Assembly (NCBI RefSeq): GCF_000740795.1
Contig: NZ_JGYG01000012.1
Coordinates: 24,879 to 88,878, forward strand
Reading direction: 5' to 3'
DNA from: Haematobacter massiliensis
GTDB lineage: Bacteria > Pseudomonadota > Alphaproteobacteria > Rhodobacterales > Rhodobacteraceae
DNA length: 64,000 nt
Part shown: one piece after another, positions 56,699-64,000 of the stretch
How positions within the stretch are numbered: the first letter of the stretch is position 1
Layout of the letters: every line of letters begins with the position of its first letter
Program-made: the position numbers and the translations under genes
The notes under the pieces: generated by a model
What the model saw: only the letters and a program-made list of their open reading frames with translations
Told to the model about the DNA's origin: nothing
The model's database searches: none

Positions 56699-58003
56699 TC
56701 AGCCTCCATTCAGCCGGTCGAGCCGGGCGCGGACGGAAAGGCCATGCGCCTCAAGACTCTCGGAGCGGGCCAGCCGTTCGGCAGCCGGGCCGATACGCCC
56801 CAGCGCCTCCGGTGTCATCCGGGCAAGGGTGGTGCGCTTCATGAAATCCAGCACGGACAGGCCGGAGGAGAAGCGCGCCGAGCGGGCCGTGGGCAGCACA
56901 TGGTTCGGCCCGCCCACATAGTCGCCGATGGCCTCCGGCGTCCATGCGCCAAGGAAGATCGCACCCGCATTGGAGATATCGCCGGCCAGTGCCTCCGGCT
57001 CCTCCACGCAAAGCTCCAAATGTTCCGGTGCGATGCGGTCGGCCAGCTGCGCCGCCGTGGCAAGGTCCGGCACAGTGATCACCGCGCCGTAGTCCCGCCA
57101 GCTTGCATCCGCAATATCACGGCGCTCCAGCAGGGGGATCAGCCGTTCCACCGAAGCGGTCACGGCGCGTGCCAAAGCGGGATCGGGCGTGATGAGAATG
57201 GATTGCGCGCTCGCATCATGCTCCGCCTGGCTGAGCAGGTCGAGGGCGATCCAGTCGGGATCGGCGTCGCCGTCGGCAATGACCAGTATCTCCGAAGGGC
57301 CGGCGATCATGTCGATCCCGACCTTGCCGAAGACGCGCCGCTTGGCCGCGGCGACATAGGCGTTCCCGGGGCCGGTGATCTTGTCCACCGGGCGGATGGT
57401 TTCGGTGCCGTAGGCCAGCGCGGCGATGGCCTGCGCGCCGCCGATGCGATAGACCGTCTCCACCCCCGCGAGCCGTGCGGCCAGCAGGACGAGGGGGTTC
57501 ACCTTGCCGCCGGGCGTAGGCGCACAGATCACCAGCCGCTCCACCCCCGCCACCCTTGCCGGGATCGCGTTCATCAGAACCGAGGATGGGTAGGAGGCCA
57601 GCCCGCCGGGCACATACAGCCCCGCCGCGCCAACCGCTGTCCAGCGCCAGCCGAGCGTCGCGCCTGCGTCATCGGTCCAGCTTTCGTCGCCGGGCAGCTG
57701 CCGCGCGTGGTAGTCGCGAATGCGCTGTGCGGCGAGTTCCAGCGCCGCGCGCTCCTCCGCGTCGATGCCGGTGATGGCAGCGTCTATCTCCTCAGCCGTG
57801 AAAGCCAGCGTCTCCGGGGTCAGGTCCAGCCGGTCGAATTTCCGGGTCAGGTCGATCACCGCGGAATCACCACGCGCCCGGACATCGGCGATGATATCTG
57901 CCACCGCCGCGTCCACGTCCGGCGCATCCTCCCGCTTGGTGGCGAGGAAGCTCTGGAAGGCGGTTTCGAACGCGGCGTCGGTGCAGTCGAGGAATACGGG
58001 CAT
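56699..58003 (-). CDS. hisD: Histidinol dehydrogenase HisD
   Basis: 434 aa. Zinc enzyme of the last two steps of histidine synthesis, NAD+ dependent. GPGNAYVAAAKRRVFG (substrate/NAD region), the Glu-His pair around APEHLELCVEEP and the zinc/catalytic GGPNHVLPT are intact. First of a hisD-UPF0262-phosphatase-type run, the common alphaproteobacterial order. Confidence 0.96.
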   Translation of the reverse strand: MPVFLDCTDAAFETAFQSFLATKREDAPDVDAAVADIIADVRARGDSAVIDLTRKFDRLDLTPETLAFTAEEIDAAITGIDAEERAALELAAQRIRDYHARQLPGDESWTDDAGATLGWRWTAVGAAGLYVPGGLASYPSSVLMNAIPARVAGVERLVICAPTPGGKVNPLVLLAARLAGVETVYRIGGAQAIAALAYGTETIRPVDKITGPGNAYVAAAKRRVFGKVGIDMIAGPSEILVIADGDADPDWIALDLLSQAEHDASAQSILITPDPALARAVTASVERLIPLLERRDIADASWRDYGAVITVPDLATAAQLADRIAPEHLELCVEEPEALAGDISNAGAIFLGAWTPEAIGDYVGGPNHVLPTARSARFSSGLSVLDFMKRTTLARMTPEALGRIGPAAERLARSESLEAHGLSVRARLDRLNGG

Positions 58004-58130
58004 CGGGGTCTCCTTCCCGCCTTGGTAGCCGCTGCCGCCCCCCGCCTCAAGCTCAACCGAAAGAATGGCGTGCCCGCGGAAAGAATGAGGGGGGCTTTTC
58101 TTGGCTCATGGCCGCCGCTATCATCGCCGC

Positions 58131-58367
58131 ATGTTCACGATCGAGCACGATTTCGACGCGACCGTGGTGACGCTGGTCGATGAAGGCAACGCCCCCCTGC
58201 AGGAGGACGTGGTCTGCAATGGTTTCGACGACCGGGTGACGGTGGAGCAATACGATCCCCGTAAGGATGAGGTCGTCTCCATTACCTTCTCCATGTCCCA
58301 GATCCGCGACCTTGCCGCTGCGCTGAACCTGCCAGAAGGGGTTTATCGGCTTCGTCCCATCCGGTGA
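58131..58367 (+). CDS. Conserved small protein, unknown
   Basis: 78 aa from ATG 58131, divergent from hisD. Acidic, beta-rich: FTIEHDFDATVVTLVDEG, VCNGFDDRVTVEQYDP, then a helix FSMSQIRDLAAALNLPEG and VYRLRPIR. No signal peptide or membrane helix. I believe it is conserved next to hisD in relatives but cannot name a family. Confidence 0.7.
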   Translation: MFTIEHDFDATVVTLVDEGNAPLQEDVVCNGFDDRVTVEQYDPRKDEVVSITFSMSQIRDLAAALNLPEGVYRLRPIR

Positions 58368-59416
58368 TGTTGCTGCGGACAGTGCATCCTCGACCGGCAG
58401 GCGGAGGGGGCTGTCAGCTTCGTGCCGGCCGCTGAGGCTTGGTCCCTGTGTCCTGCAATCGGCTGCTCTGGCCCGCATGGTTTCGCCCTGATCTCAGGAA
58501 GCCTTGTCTCCCCGTTGAAGGGGACAGATCATGGATCTTGCCGGTTCAGCCTTCCGGACGCGGCCACTGGCCGGAAATGGTGGTTTTTGCAGCCAGAGGA
58601 GAATGCGCGTCGCGATGATTGCTGCGGCGGTGCGCAGCAGGTCCAGGTGGCATCTGTTTGGTCCCGAGCGATGCACGAAAGGTTTCACCCCATCCGCTCG
58701 TCTCCTGCGGGACAATGCGCATAGGGCAGCGCCCGCACCCTGAACAGGCGACGGTGCCTTGGCTTCAACTGATAACACAGCGACCCGTGACGGCGACCTG
58801 TGCGGCGTTCTGACCTGAACAGCATCCACCGCGGTCTGGAAAACTCCGGCCTTCTGTGACGGCGCGCTTATCGGGAGCACGTGCTGCGGGGACACCCTGC
58901 CTACTGGCGGTCCCGATGGCTCCGCTCCCCACTCCCGGTATGCGGGCAGCGCCGAGAATGCTCCTGCAAGGAGGACGCCGGAAAACACGGGTTCCCCCTT
59001 GCGGGTATCCCCGCGCGGGCGGGTTTCCCACACTTCGATGGCGCGGCTTTTCGCGGCACCGGACCCGCAGCGCTGGCCGAGCCACGCCCAGTTCCCCGTG
59101 GCCGGGGGTGCCTCGGCCATCCTGTATCGCCGTCTGCCTGCGCGGAGAGAATGCCCCTGCAAGTTATGCCTGAGAGGCCGGGTTTCCCGGATGCGCAGGC
59201 CTCGACCCAAGGGGGATTTCCGGCGGGCGGGACTTTCCTTCTGCTCGACGGCTTCTGCCCGGAGGAGGCGGATCGCGGCGCCGATGGCGCAGCTTTCCGC
59301 GCACCAGCGCATCTTCGGCACTGGCGCATCCGCCACAGCTTCGCGAGCTGCGGGGGAGGGGTCTTTTCCTCGGCAGGACAGGGGGCTAGATAACCCGAAG
59401 ACGACCCGGAGTGACG
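58368..59416. other. Gene-free stretch of about 1050 bp
   Basis: Several open frames cover it on both strands but all are Arg/Pro/Ala/Ser-rich with no family resemblance and no ribosome site. No RNA gene or palindrome array stands out. Largest apparently empty region in the window. Confidence 0.45.
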
Positions 59417-60169
59417 ATGGCTCGGTTCCCGCTTCTGCTTCTTCTTCTGGCGATGGTGACCGCCGCCTGCGCCCCCGCATCGCGGGACAGGATACCCGTG
59501 CCGGTCCCGCCCTCGCGTACCGAAACCACGCCCGAATATCGGCCGGGGGCGCGGCTGGATGCCCGGACGGCGGCGCATAATTTCATTGTGGTGGTAGACC
59601 GGATGGAGCCGGTGGTGGAAGCGGAATGCCGACGCCAGCAACCCCGGCGCGACTGCGATTTCCTCATCGCCGTGGATGACCGGCCGGGCCAGCCCGCCAA
59701 TGCCTTCCAGACGCTGGATGCGGAAGGGCGTCCGGTGCTGGCCTTCACGCTGTCGCTCATTGCGGATGCGCGCAATCAGGATGAGATCGCCTTCATCATG
59801 GGACATGAGGCCGGGCACCACATCCTCGGCCACCTCCCGCGCGCGCAGCAGCAGGCGGCGGCAGGGGCGATGATCCTCGGCACGCTGGCCACCCTCTCCG
59901 GTGCTGATGCGGAAAGCATCAAGCAGGCAGAGGGAATGGGCGCCAGCATGGGTGCGCGCACCTATTCCAAGAACTATGAGCTTCAGGCGGATGAGCTGGG
60001 CACGATTCTGGCCTATCGTGCGGGGTTCGATCCCGCGCGCGGGGCAGAGTTCTTCCGCCGCATTCCCGATCCCGGCGACCGGTTCCTCGGCTCCCACCCT
60101 CCGAATTCGGAGCGCCAGCGGGTGGTTTTCAACACCTTGCGGCAGCTTCAGACCGGGCGGATCCGCTAG
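59417..60169 (+). CDS. M48-family metalloprotease lipoprotein
   Basis: 250 aa. Lipobox Cys18 (VTAAC), so anchored to a membrane on the periplasmic side. Zinc motif HEAGHH at 130-135 and the third ligand in NYELQADELG. Similar to the BepA/LoiP group that controls outer-membrane protein assembly, but without TPR repeats. GGAG 5 bp before ATG 59417; the C-terminal HPPNSERQRVV is typical of the family. Confidence 0.9.
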   Translation: MARFPLLLLLLAMVTAACAPASRDRIPVPVPPSRTETTPEYRPGARLDARTAAHNFIVVVDRMEPVVEAECRRQQPRRDCDFLIAVDDRPGQPANAFQTLDAEGRPVLAFTLSLIADARNQDEIAFIMGHEAGHHILGHLPRAQQQAAAGAMILGTLATLSGADAESIKQAEGMGASMGARTYSKNYELQADELGTILAYRAGFDPARGAEFFRRIPDPGDRFLGSHPPNSERQRVVFNTLRQLQTGRIR

Positions 60170-60251
60170 GGGTCCGCGCCGTGTCGATCCACCGGGTGGA
60201 CGCGCGGGCGAGCAGTGCGGCGGCCAGAAAGTTTCGCGCGGGCCTGTCGTG

Positions 60252-60905
60252 TCAGTTGCGCCGCGACGCCAGCCCGTCAGGCGGAAGCCCATGCGTGCGC
60301 CGCGGTTGCGGAGCGCAGGCCTCGGGCGTCGTGGGGGGTGGCGCTCGGCGGTAAGTCGTTGGTGCGCCCGCCTCCGTGACAAGCGCCCCGGGCAGGTGGT
60401 TGGCGTCCTGTCCCCGGTCGGCGACCAGCCGGCGCGCCGGCTCGGCCACCTCGATCAAGGTCTCGACCAAAGCCTGGGTCGTGGCGATTGGTGTTATCTG
60501 CGGTGTTGTTGGCGGAAGTCGGCAGAGGCCAGGCCTGCCCCTGCCGTCGGCCACTCCGTGCAGCTTCGTCGTCCAACCGCCACGGGAGGGCCTGTTCCTT
60601 GTACGAAGGCCCCTCCTTCGTGCCGCTGCCGAGCGGTGGGCCTTGATATGGTTGACGTCGATCGACATCATCGGGTCATCGGGTCATCGGGTCATCGGGT
60701 CATCGGGTCATCGGGTCATCGGGTCATCGCGGCCCTCCGTGCACCCGGGATGACCGGTCAGCGCCCCGAAGAGCCTGTGCCAGCCCCGTGGTCGCAACCA
60801 GCGGGCGGTGTGGAGATCGTGCAGAGGCCGCAGGTCGGGGCAACTTCGTCACGGCAGGTGCGCACTCCCGGAGATTACCCGCCGGTCATCCATGCGATGC
60901 CAGCT
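60252..60905 (-). pseudogene. Decayed IS5-family transposase
   Basis: On the minus strand a fragment at 60849-60905 reads MDDRRVISGSAHLP, the start region of IS5/IS427 transposases. After a disrupted interval, 60252-60671 reads SIDVNHIKAHRSAA, PSRGGWTTKLHGVADGRGRP and RRLVADRGQDANHL, the DDE-domain landmarks with altered or missing residues. Frameshifts and missing pieces make it inactive. The 8-bp array at 60668 interrupts the middle. Terminal inverted repeats could not be identified. Confidence 0.78.
60668..60729. repeat. Octanucleotide tandem array (TCATCGGG x7.75)
   Basis: Seven perfect copies of TCATCGGG (60668-60723) and six bases of another (to 60729), inside the dead transposase gene. 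Same unit length as the array at 26185 but an unrelated sequence. Confidence 0.97.
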
Positions 60906-61086
60906 CTTTCCGCCTCCGTGGCAGGCGCGATCCGCACCCCCTCCGCCTCGCCTCTCCGGTAGCAGCCCCGCCTCCGACGTGCGAGACGACGGACTCACAG
61001 GAGAACCCCCGAAGCCTATCGCGCACGGGCACCGGAGCACGGGGGGGCGCGCCGGTGATGGATGCCCGAGGAGCGGCTGGCAGCGG
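60906..61086. other. Spacer right of the IS remnant
   Basis: About 180 bp between the transposase remnant and the ynfA stop; no gene, terminator or recognisable IS end seen. Confidence 0.4.
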
Positions 61087-61416
61087 TCAGCGTGGCGCGG
61101 CGAGGATGACGACCGATCCGGCGAGCACGAGAGCCGCGCCCGCCATGTCCCAACTGTCGGGGCGCTGCCCCTCCACCAGCCAGAGCCACATGAGGCTTGC
61201 CGCGACATAGACCCCGCCATAGGCCGCATAGCTCCGCCCGGCGTGATCCGCGGGGGTCAGCGCGAGAAGCCAGCCGAAGGCAAAGAGCGCGGCCATTCCC
61301 GGCGCCAGCCACCAGGCGGGGGCACCCATCCGCCACCAGGCCCAGATGGCGAAGCAGCCCGCGATCTCTGCGATCGCGGCGGTCAGGTAAAGGATCGGCG
61401 CCGGAGCGGAGATCAC
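61087..61416 (-). CDS. ynfA: YnfA/UPF0060 inner-membrane protein
   Basis: 109 aa, four membrane helices: [22 protein letters not shown], the next around [15 protein letters not shown], then [20 protein letters not shown] and [15 protein letters not shown]. Small multidrug-resistance-like fold of unknown substrate. GTG 61416 shares GTGA with the nadE stop, so it is translated by coupling; the long reading upstream is a shadow of nadE. Confidence 0.88.
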   Translation of the reverse strand: MISAPAPILYLTAAIAEIAGCFAIWAWWRMGAPAWWLAPGMAALFAFGWLLALTPADHAGRSYAAYGGVYVAASLMWLWLVEGQRPDSWDMAGAALVLAGSVVILAAPR

Positions 61417-63071
61417 GACGGATCGCGCCAGCGGTTGACGATCGGATAGCGGCGATCCAGCCAGAAGGCGCGCTTCGTCAGCCGGGTTCCCGGCGCCGAC
61501 TGGAAGCGCTTGTATTCGGAAAGATAGACCAGCCGCTCTACCTTGCGCACCGTCTCCGCATCGAACCCGGCGGCCACGACCTCGGCGACGGAGCAATCCT
61601 CGTCCACCAGCATTTCCAGCATCCGGTCCAGCACCGGGTAGGGGGGAAGGCTGTCCTCGTCCTTCTGGTCGTCGCGGAGTTCGGCCGAGGGCGGCTTGTC
61701 GATCACGCGGGGTGGAATGACGATGCCCGGCGGCCCCATCATCCAGTCCCGGTGATGGCGGTTCCGCCAGCGGCAGGTTTCGAAAACGCGGGTCTTGTAG
61801 AGGTCTTTGAGCGGGTTGTAGCCGCCCGCCATGTCGCCATAGATCGTGGCGTAACCCACGGCGACCTCTGACTTGTTGCCCGTGGTAAGCAGCATCTCCC
61901 CGAACTTGTTCGACAGCGCCATGAGCAGCAGGCCGCGCATCCGGGACTGGATGTTCTCCTCCGTCAGATCGGGTTTCATCCCCTCGAACAGCGGGCCGAG
62001 CGCGGCGCCTGCGGCCTCCACCGGGCCGGAGATCGGCACCTCGTCCAGCTGGCAGCCGAGGGCATGCGCCACGCCCGCCGCATCCTCCAGCGAATGGGCG
62101 GAAGTGTATCGCGAGGGCAGCATGACGCAGCGCACGTTCGCCGGGCCGATGGCATCGGCAGCAATGGCCGCGACCAGCGCGCTGTCCACCCCGCCCGACA
62201 GGCCCAGCAGCACTCGGCTGAAGCCCGACTTGCCAAGGTAATCCCGCAGCGTCTCCACCATCACGCGGTAGTCGGCCTCCCAGTCGTCGGGAACGGGCAC
62301 GACCTCTCCCCGCAGGGCGCGCCAGCCGTCTTCCCGCTGCACCAGATCGACATGGGCGATGGCTTCCTCTCCGAACGGCATCTGAAGCGCCAGTTCGCCC
62401 CCCGGATTGAGCACGAAGGATGCCCCGTCGAAGAACTGGTCGTCCTGACCTCCCACCATGTTGAGATAGACGAGAGGCCGGCCCGTTTCCGCCACGCGCG
62501 AGGCCATGAGACCGATGCGTGTTGCCTGCTTGCCCCGGTGATAGGGGGAGCCGTTGGGCACCACCATCACCTCCGCCCCCGCCTGGGACAGGAGGCGCGC
62601 GACATCCTCGTGCCAGGCATCCTCGCAGATCGGCGTGCCGAGGCGCAGCCCGTCCAGCACATAGCCCTCGCCCACCGTGCCTTCGGCGTAGAGGCGTCTT
62701 TCGTCGAACACCTCCTCGTTCGGGCGGTGCTTCTTCAGCACATGCGTCATCCGCCCGCCCGAGAGCACGTGCCACGCATTGTAAAGCCGTCCGTCCTCCC
62801 GCCAGGGCGCGCCGATGCCAAGCGCGGGCCCGTCGGCGCAGTCCTGTGCCAATTGCTCAAGCACCCGCATCGCGTGGTCGGTGAAGGCGGGTTTCAGGAC
62901 GAGATCCTGCGGCTGATAACCGATGAGGAACATCTCCGGCAGCACGACAAGGTCCGCCCCCGCCGCCTTGCCCGTCTCCCAGGCATGGCGGGCCTTTTCC
63001 GCATTGGCCTCGATCGCACCGACCGTGGGATTCAGCTGGGCGAGCGTCAGTCGGAATGCGGCGGCGGTCAT
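61413..63071 (-). CDS. nadE: Glutamine-dependent NAD+ synthetase NadE
   Basis: 552 aa, two domains. N-terminal nitrilase-like glutaminase with Glu46 (LPEMFLIGY), Lys113/114 ([10 protein letters not shown]) and Cys149 (PICEDAWH); C-terminal synthetase with the PP-loop LSGGVDSAL near 296. Converts deamido-NAD to NAD using glutamine nitrogen. Followed by ynfA with a 4-bp overlap. Confidence 0.96.
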   Translation of the reverse strand: MTAAAFRLTLAQLNPTVGAIEANAEKARHAWETGKAAGADLVVLPEMFLIGYQPQDLVLKPAFTDHAMRVLEQLAQDCADGPALGIGAPWREDGRLYNAWHVLSGGRMTHVLKKHRPNEEVFDERRLYAEGTVGEGYVLDGLRLGTPICEDAWHEDVARLLSQAGAEVMVVPNGSPYHRGKQATRIGLMASRVAETGRPLVYLNMVGGQDDQFFDGASFVLNPGGELALQMPFGEEAIAHVDLVQREDGWRALRGEVVPVPDDWEADYRVMVETLRDYLGKSGFSRVLLGLSGGVDSALVAAIAADAIGPANVRCVMLPSRYTSAHSLEDAAGVAHALGCQLDEVPISGPVEAAGAALGPLFEGMKPDLTEENIQSRMRGLLLMALSNKFGEMLLTTGNKSEVAVGYATIYGDMAGGYNPLKDLYKTRVFETCRWRNRHHRDWMMGPPGIVIPPRVIDKPPSAELRDDQKDEDSLPPYPVLDRMLEMLVDEDCSVAEVVAAGFDAETVRKVERLVYLSEYKRFQSAPGTRLTKRAFWLDRRYPIVNRWRDPS

Positions 63072-63312
63072 GCGGTGTCCCCGATCGTTGGTCGTGCGCT
63101 GATGTTCCAGTTAGCCGCTTGCGGCCCGGAGGGAAAGCGGGGAGGCGCGTCCCAGGCTATTCGCCCGCAGCGCGTGGCCTTGTCCGGCTGGCCATTCGCC
63201 GGCAGGGCGGGGTGGCCTTGTCCCGCGATGATGGCTCCGCTACGGTCGGCCCGATCCGCCCCAGCCGTCGCCAGGGACGGGATTTCAGCGGACATCACCG
63301 GGAGGAACGGGT

Positions 63313-64000
63313 TTGGCTCCGAGAGGTATCGCAGCGACCGCAGGTGGCATTCTCATCGCGGCGCTGGTGGCGCTTCCCGCCGGATCGCAGCAGGCGGCGC
63401 CCCAATCTGCACCGTCGCAAGGCGAGCAGGCCGCGCCTGCAGGCAACGCTCCTATAAGCACTGCTCCCGCAGGCACCGGGCCGATCATCACCAAGCAGTA
63501 TGACGACGGCTCTCTCTATCAGGGCACGTTTCGCGCGGGTCGGCAGCATGGTCAGGGCAGCTACAAGCTGCCGAACGGCTATGAATATTCCGGCGACTGG
63601 GTGGACGGAGAAATCCGCGGGCAGGGGCGCGCGCGCTATCCGAATGGCTCGATCTACGAGGGTGCTTTCGCCAACGGGCGCCCCGAGGGATCAGGCCGCA
63701 TGGTTTTTGCCGATGGCAGCACCTATGAGGGCGCCTGGGCCGCGGGTGAGATGGCGGGGGAGGGTGTCCTCCGACATGCGGATGGCGCGGTCTATTCCGG
63801 GCATTTCGTTACCGGGCGGCCCGATGGTGAGGGGGAGCTGCAATCCGCCGACGGGACGCGCTACGCAGGCGCGTGGAAAGAGGGCCGGCGGGAGGGGGAC
63901 GGTCGCATCTCCTATCCAGACGGCTCGGTCTTCGAGGGCGCCTTCGTCGCCGACCGGCGGCAGGGAGAGGGGCGGCTCACGCTGCCGGACGGCATGGTCT
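63313..64000 (+). CDS. MORN-repeat protein, 5' part (runs off the window)
   Basis: TTG start at 63313 with GGAGG 7 bp upstream; open to the window edge (229 codons). N-terminal hydrophobic segment (GIAATAGGILIAALVALPAG) fits a signal peptide or anchor, then an Ala/Gln/Pro linker to about residue 55, then MORN repeats of about 23 residues each with the YxGxFxxGxxxGxGxxxxxDG pattern; about seven are visible (YQGTFRAGRQHGQG, YEGAFANGRPEGSG, YEGAWAAGEMAGEG and so on). Envelope-located MORN proteins probably bind lipid or protein partners; role unknown. The end is missing. Confidence 0.82.
   Translation, partial: MAPRGIAATAGGILIAALVALPAGSQQAAPQSAPSQGEQAAPAGNAPISTAPAGTGPIITKQYDDGSLYQGTFRAGRQHGQGSYKLPNGYEYSGDWVDGEIRGQGRARYPNGSIYEGAFANGRPEGSGRMVFADGSTYEGAWAAGEMAGEGVLRHADGAVYSGHFVTGRPDGEGELQSADGTRYAGAWKEGRREGDGRISYPDGSVFEGAFVADRRQGEGRLTLPDGMV

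Noticed and set aside
61087..62775. 562-codon minus-strand reading ending in YnfA
   Set aside because: Only the last 109 codons are a gene (ynfA from GTG 61416); the rest is an out-of-frame reading of nadE.

Overview
The window looks like chromosomal DNA of a high-GC alphaproteobacterium of the order Rhodobacterales. Several independent signs agree. There is a SAM/SAH riboswitch (a class reported only from Rhodobacterales) in front of metK. The tRNA-His has A73 and no encoded G-1. The rpoH promoter has the form CTTGAA-N17-CCATAT, and the LexA box in front of mmcB has the form GTTC-N7-GTTC. Several small protein families typical of the order are present (DUF6476, DUF6324, UPF0262 and a head-spike-base-like protein). 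Most of the window is ordinary housekeeping sequence packed into translationally coupled operons.

Layout. 0-8.4 kb: lgt, a MidA-type methyltransferase and pgeF in one coupled operon; ubiK-like; YbjN; proC-csaA; a TAXI solute-binding protein; DUF6476 and an RluD-type pseudouridine synthase diverging from overlapping start codons. 8.5-19.3 kb: cardiolipin synthase; rpoH; a three-gene transglutaminase / ATP-grasp-alpha-E / transglutaminase cluster; a BcsS-like outer-membrane protein. 19.4-25.5 kb (minus strand): four overlapping genes (two alpha/beta hydrolases, a PLP dehydratase and an enol-lactonase-like protein with an Asp-His repeat tail), then fabI-fabB-fabA, divergent from irr. 26.1-32.2 kb: a 53-copy octanucleotide array, miaB, then ybeZ-ybeY-corC-lnt. 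32.2-38.3 kb: riboswitch-metK, trmB, aroA-allA, gap (minus strand), a 54-codon small gene, mmcB.

39-47.8 kb: DUF6324, tRNA-His, a secreted small protein, then on the minus strand surE-pcm-nlpD-like and radA-cvpA-purF-SDR. 48-53.1 kb: an ABC exporter, a BON-LysM protein, an acyl-CoA synthetase, DoxX. 53.1-54.8 kb: a gene-free stretch followed by a tiny overlapping phage-type cassette (spike-base-like protein, inner spanin, outer-spanin lipoprotein). 54.8-58.4 kb: GNAT, an NTF2-like protein, a low-molecular-weight phosphatase, UPF0262, hisD. 59.4-64 kb: an M48 lipoprotein, a decayed IS5-family transposase holding a second octanucleotide array, ynfA, nadE and the start of a MORN-repeat protein that runs off the window.

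The most unusual items are three clean short tandem arrays in one window (8 bp x53, 8 bp x7, 6 bp x11), the isolated spike-base/spanin cassette, the divergent gene pair with overlapping ATGs, and the ATP-grasp/transglutaminase cluster. No CRISPR array, rRNA operon, intact insertion sequence or plasmid function was seen.
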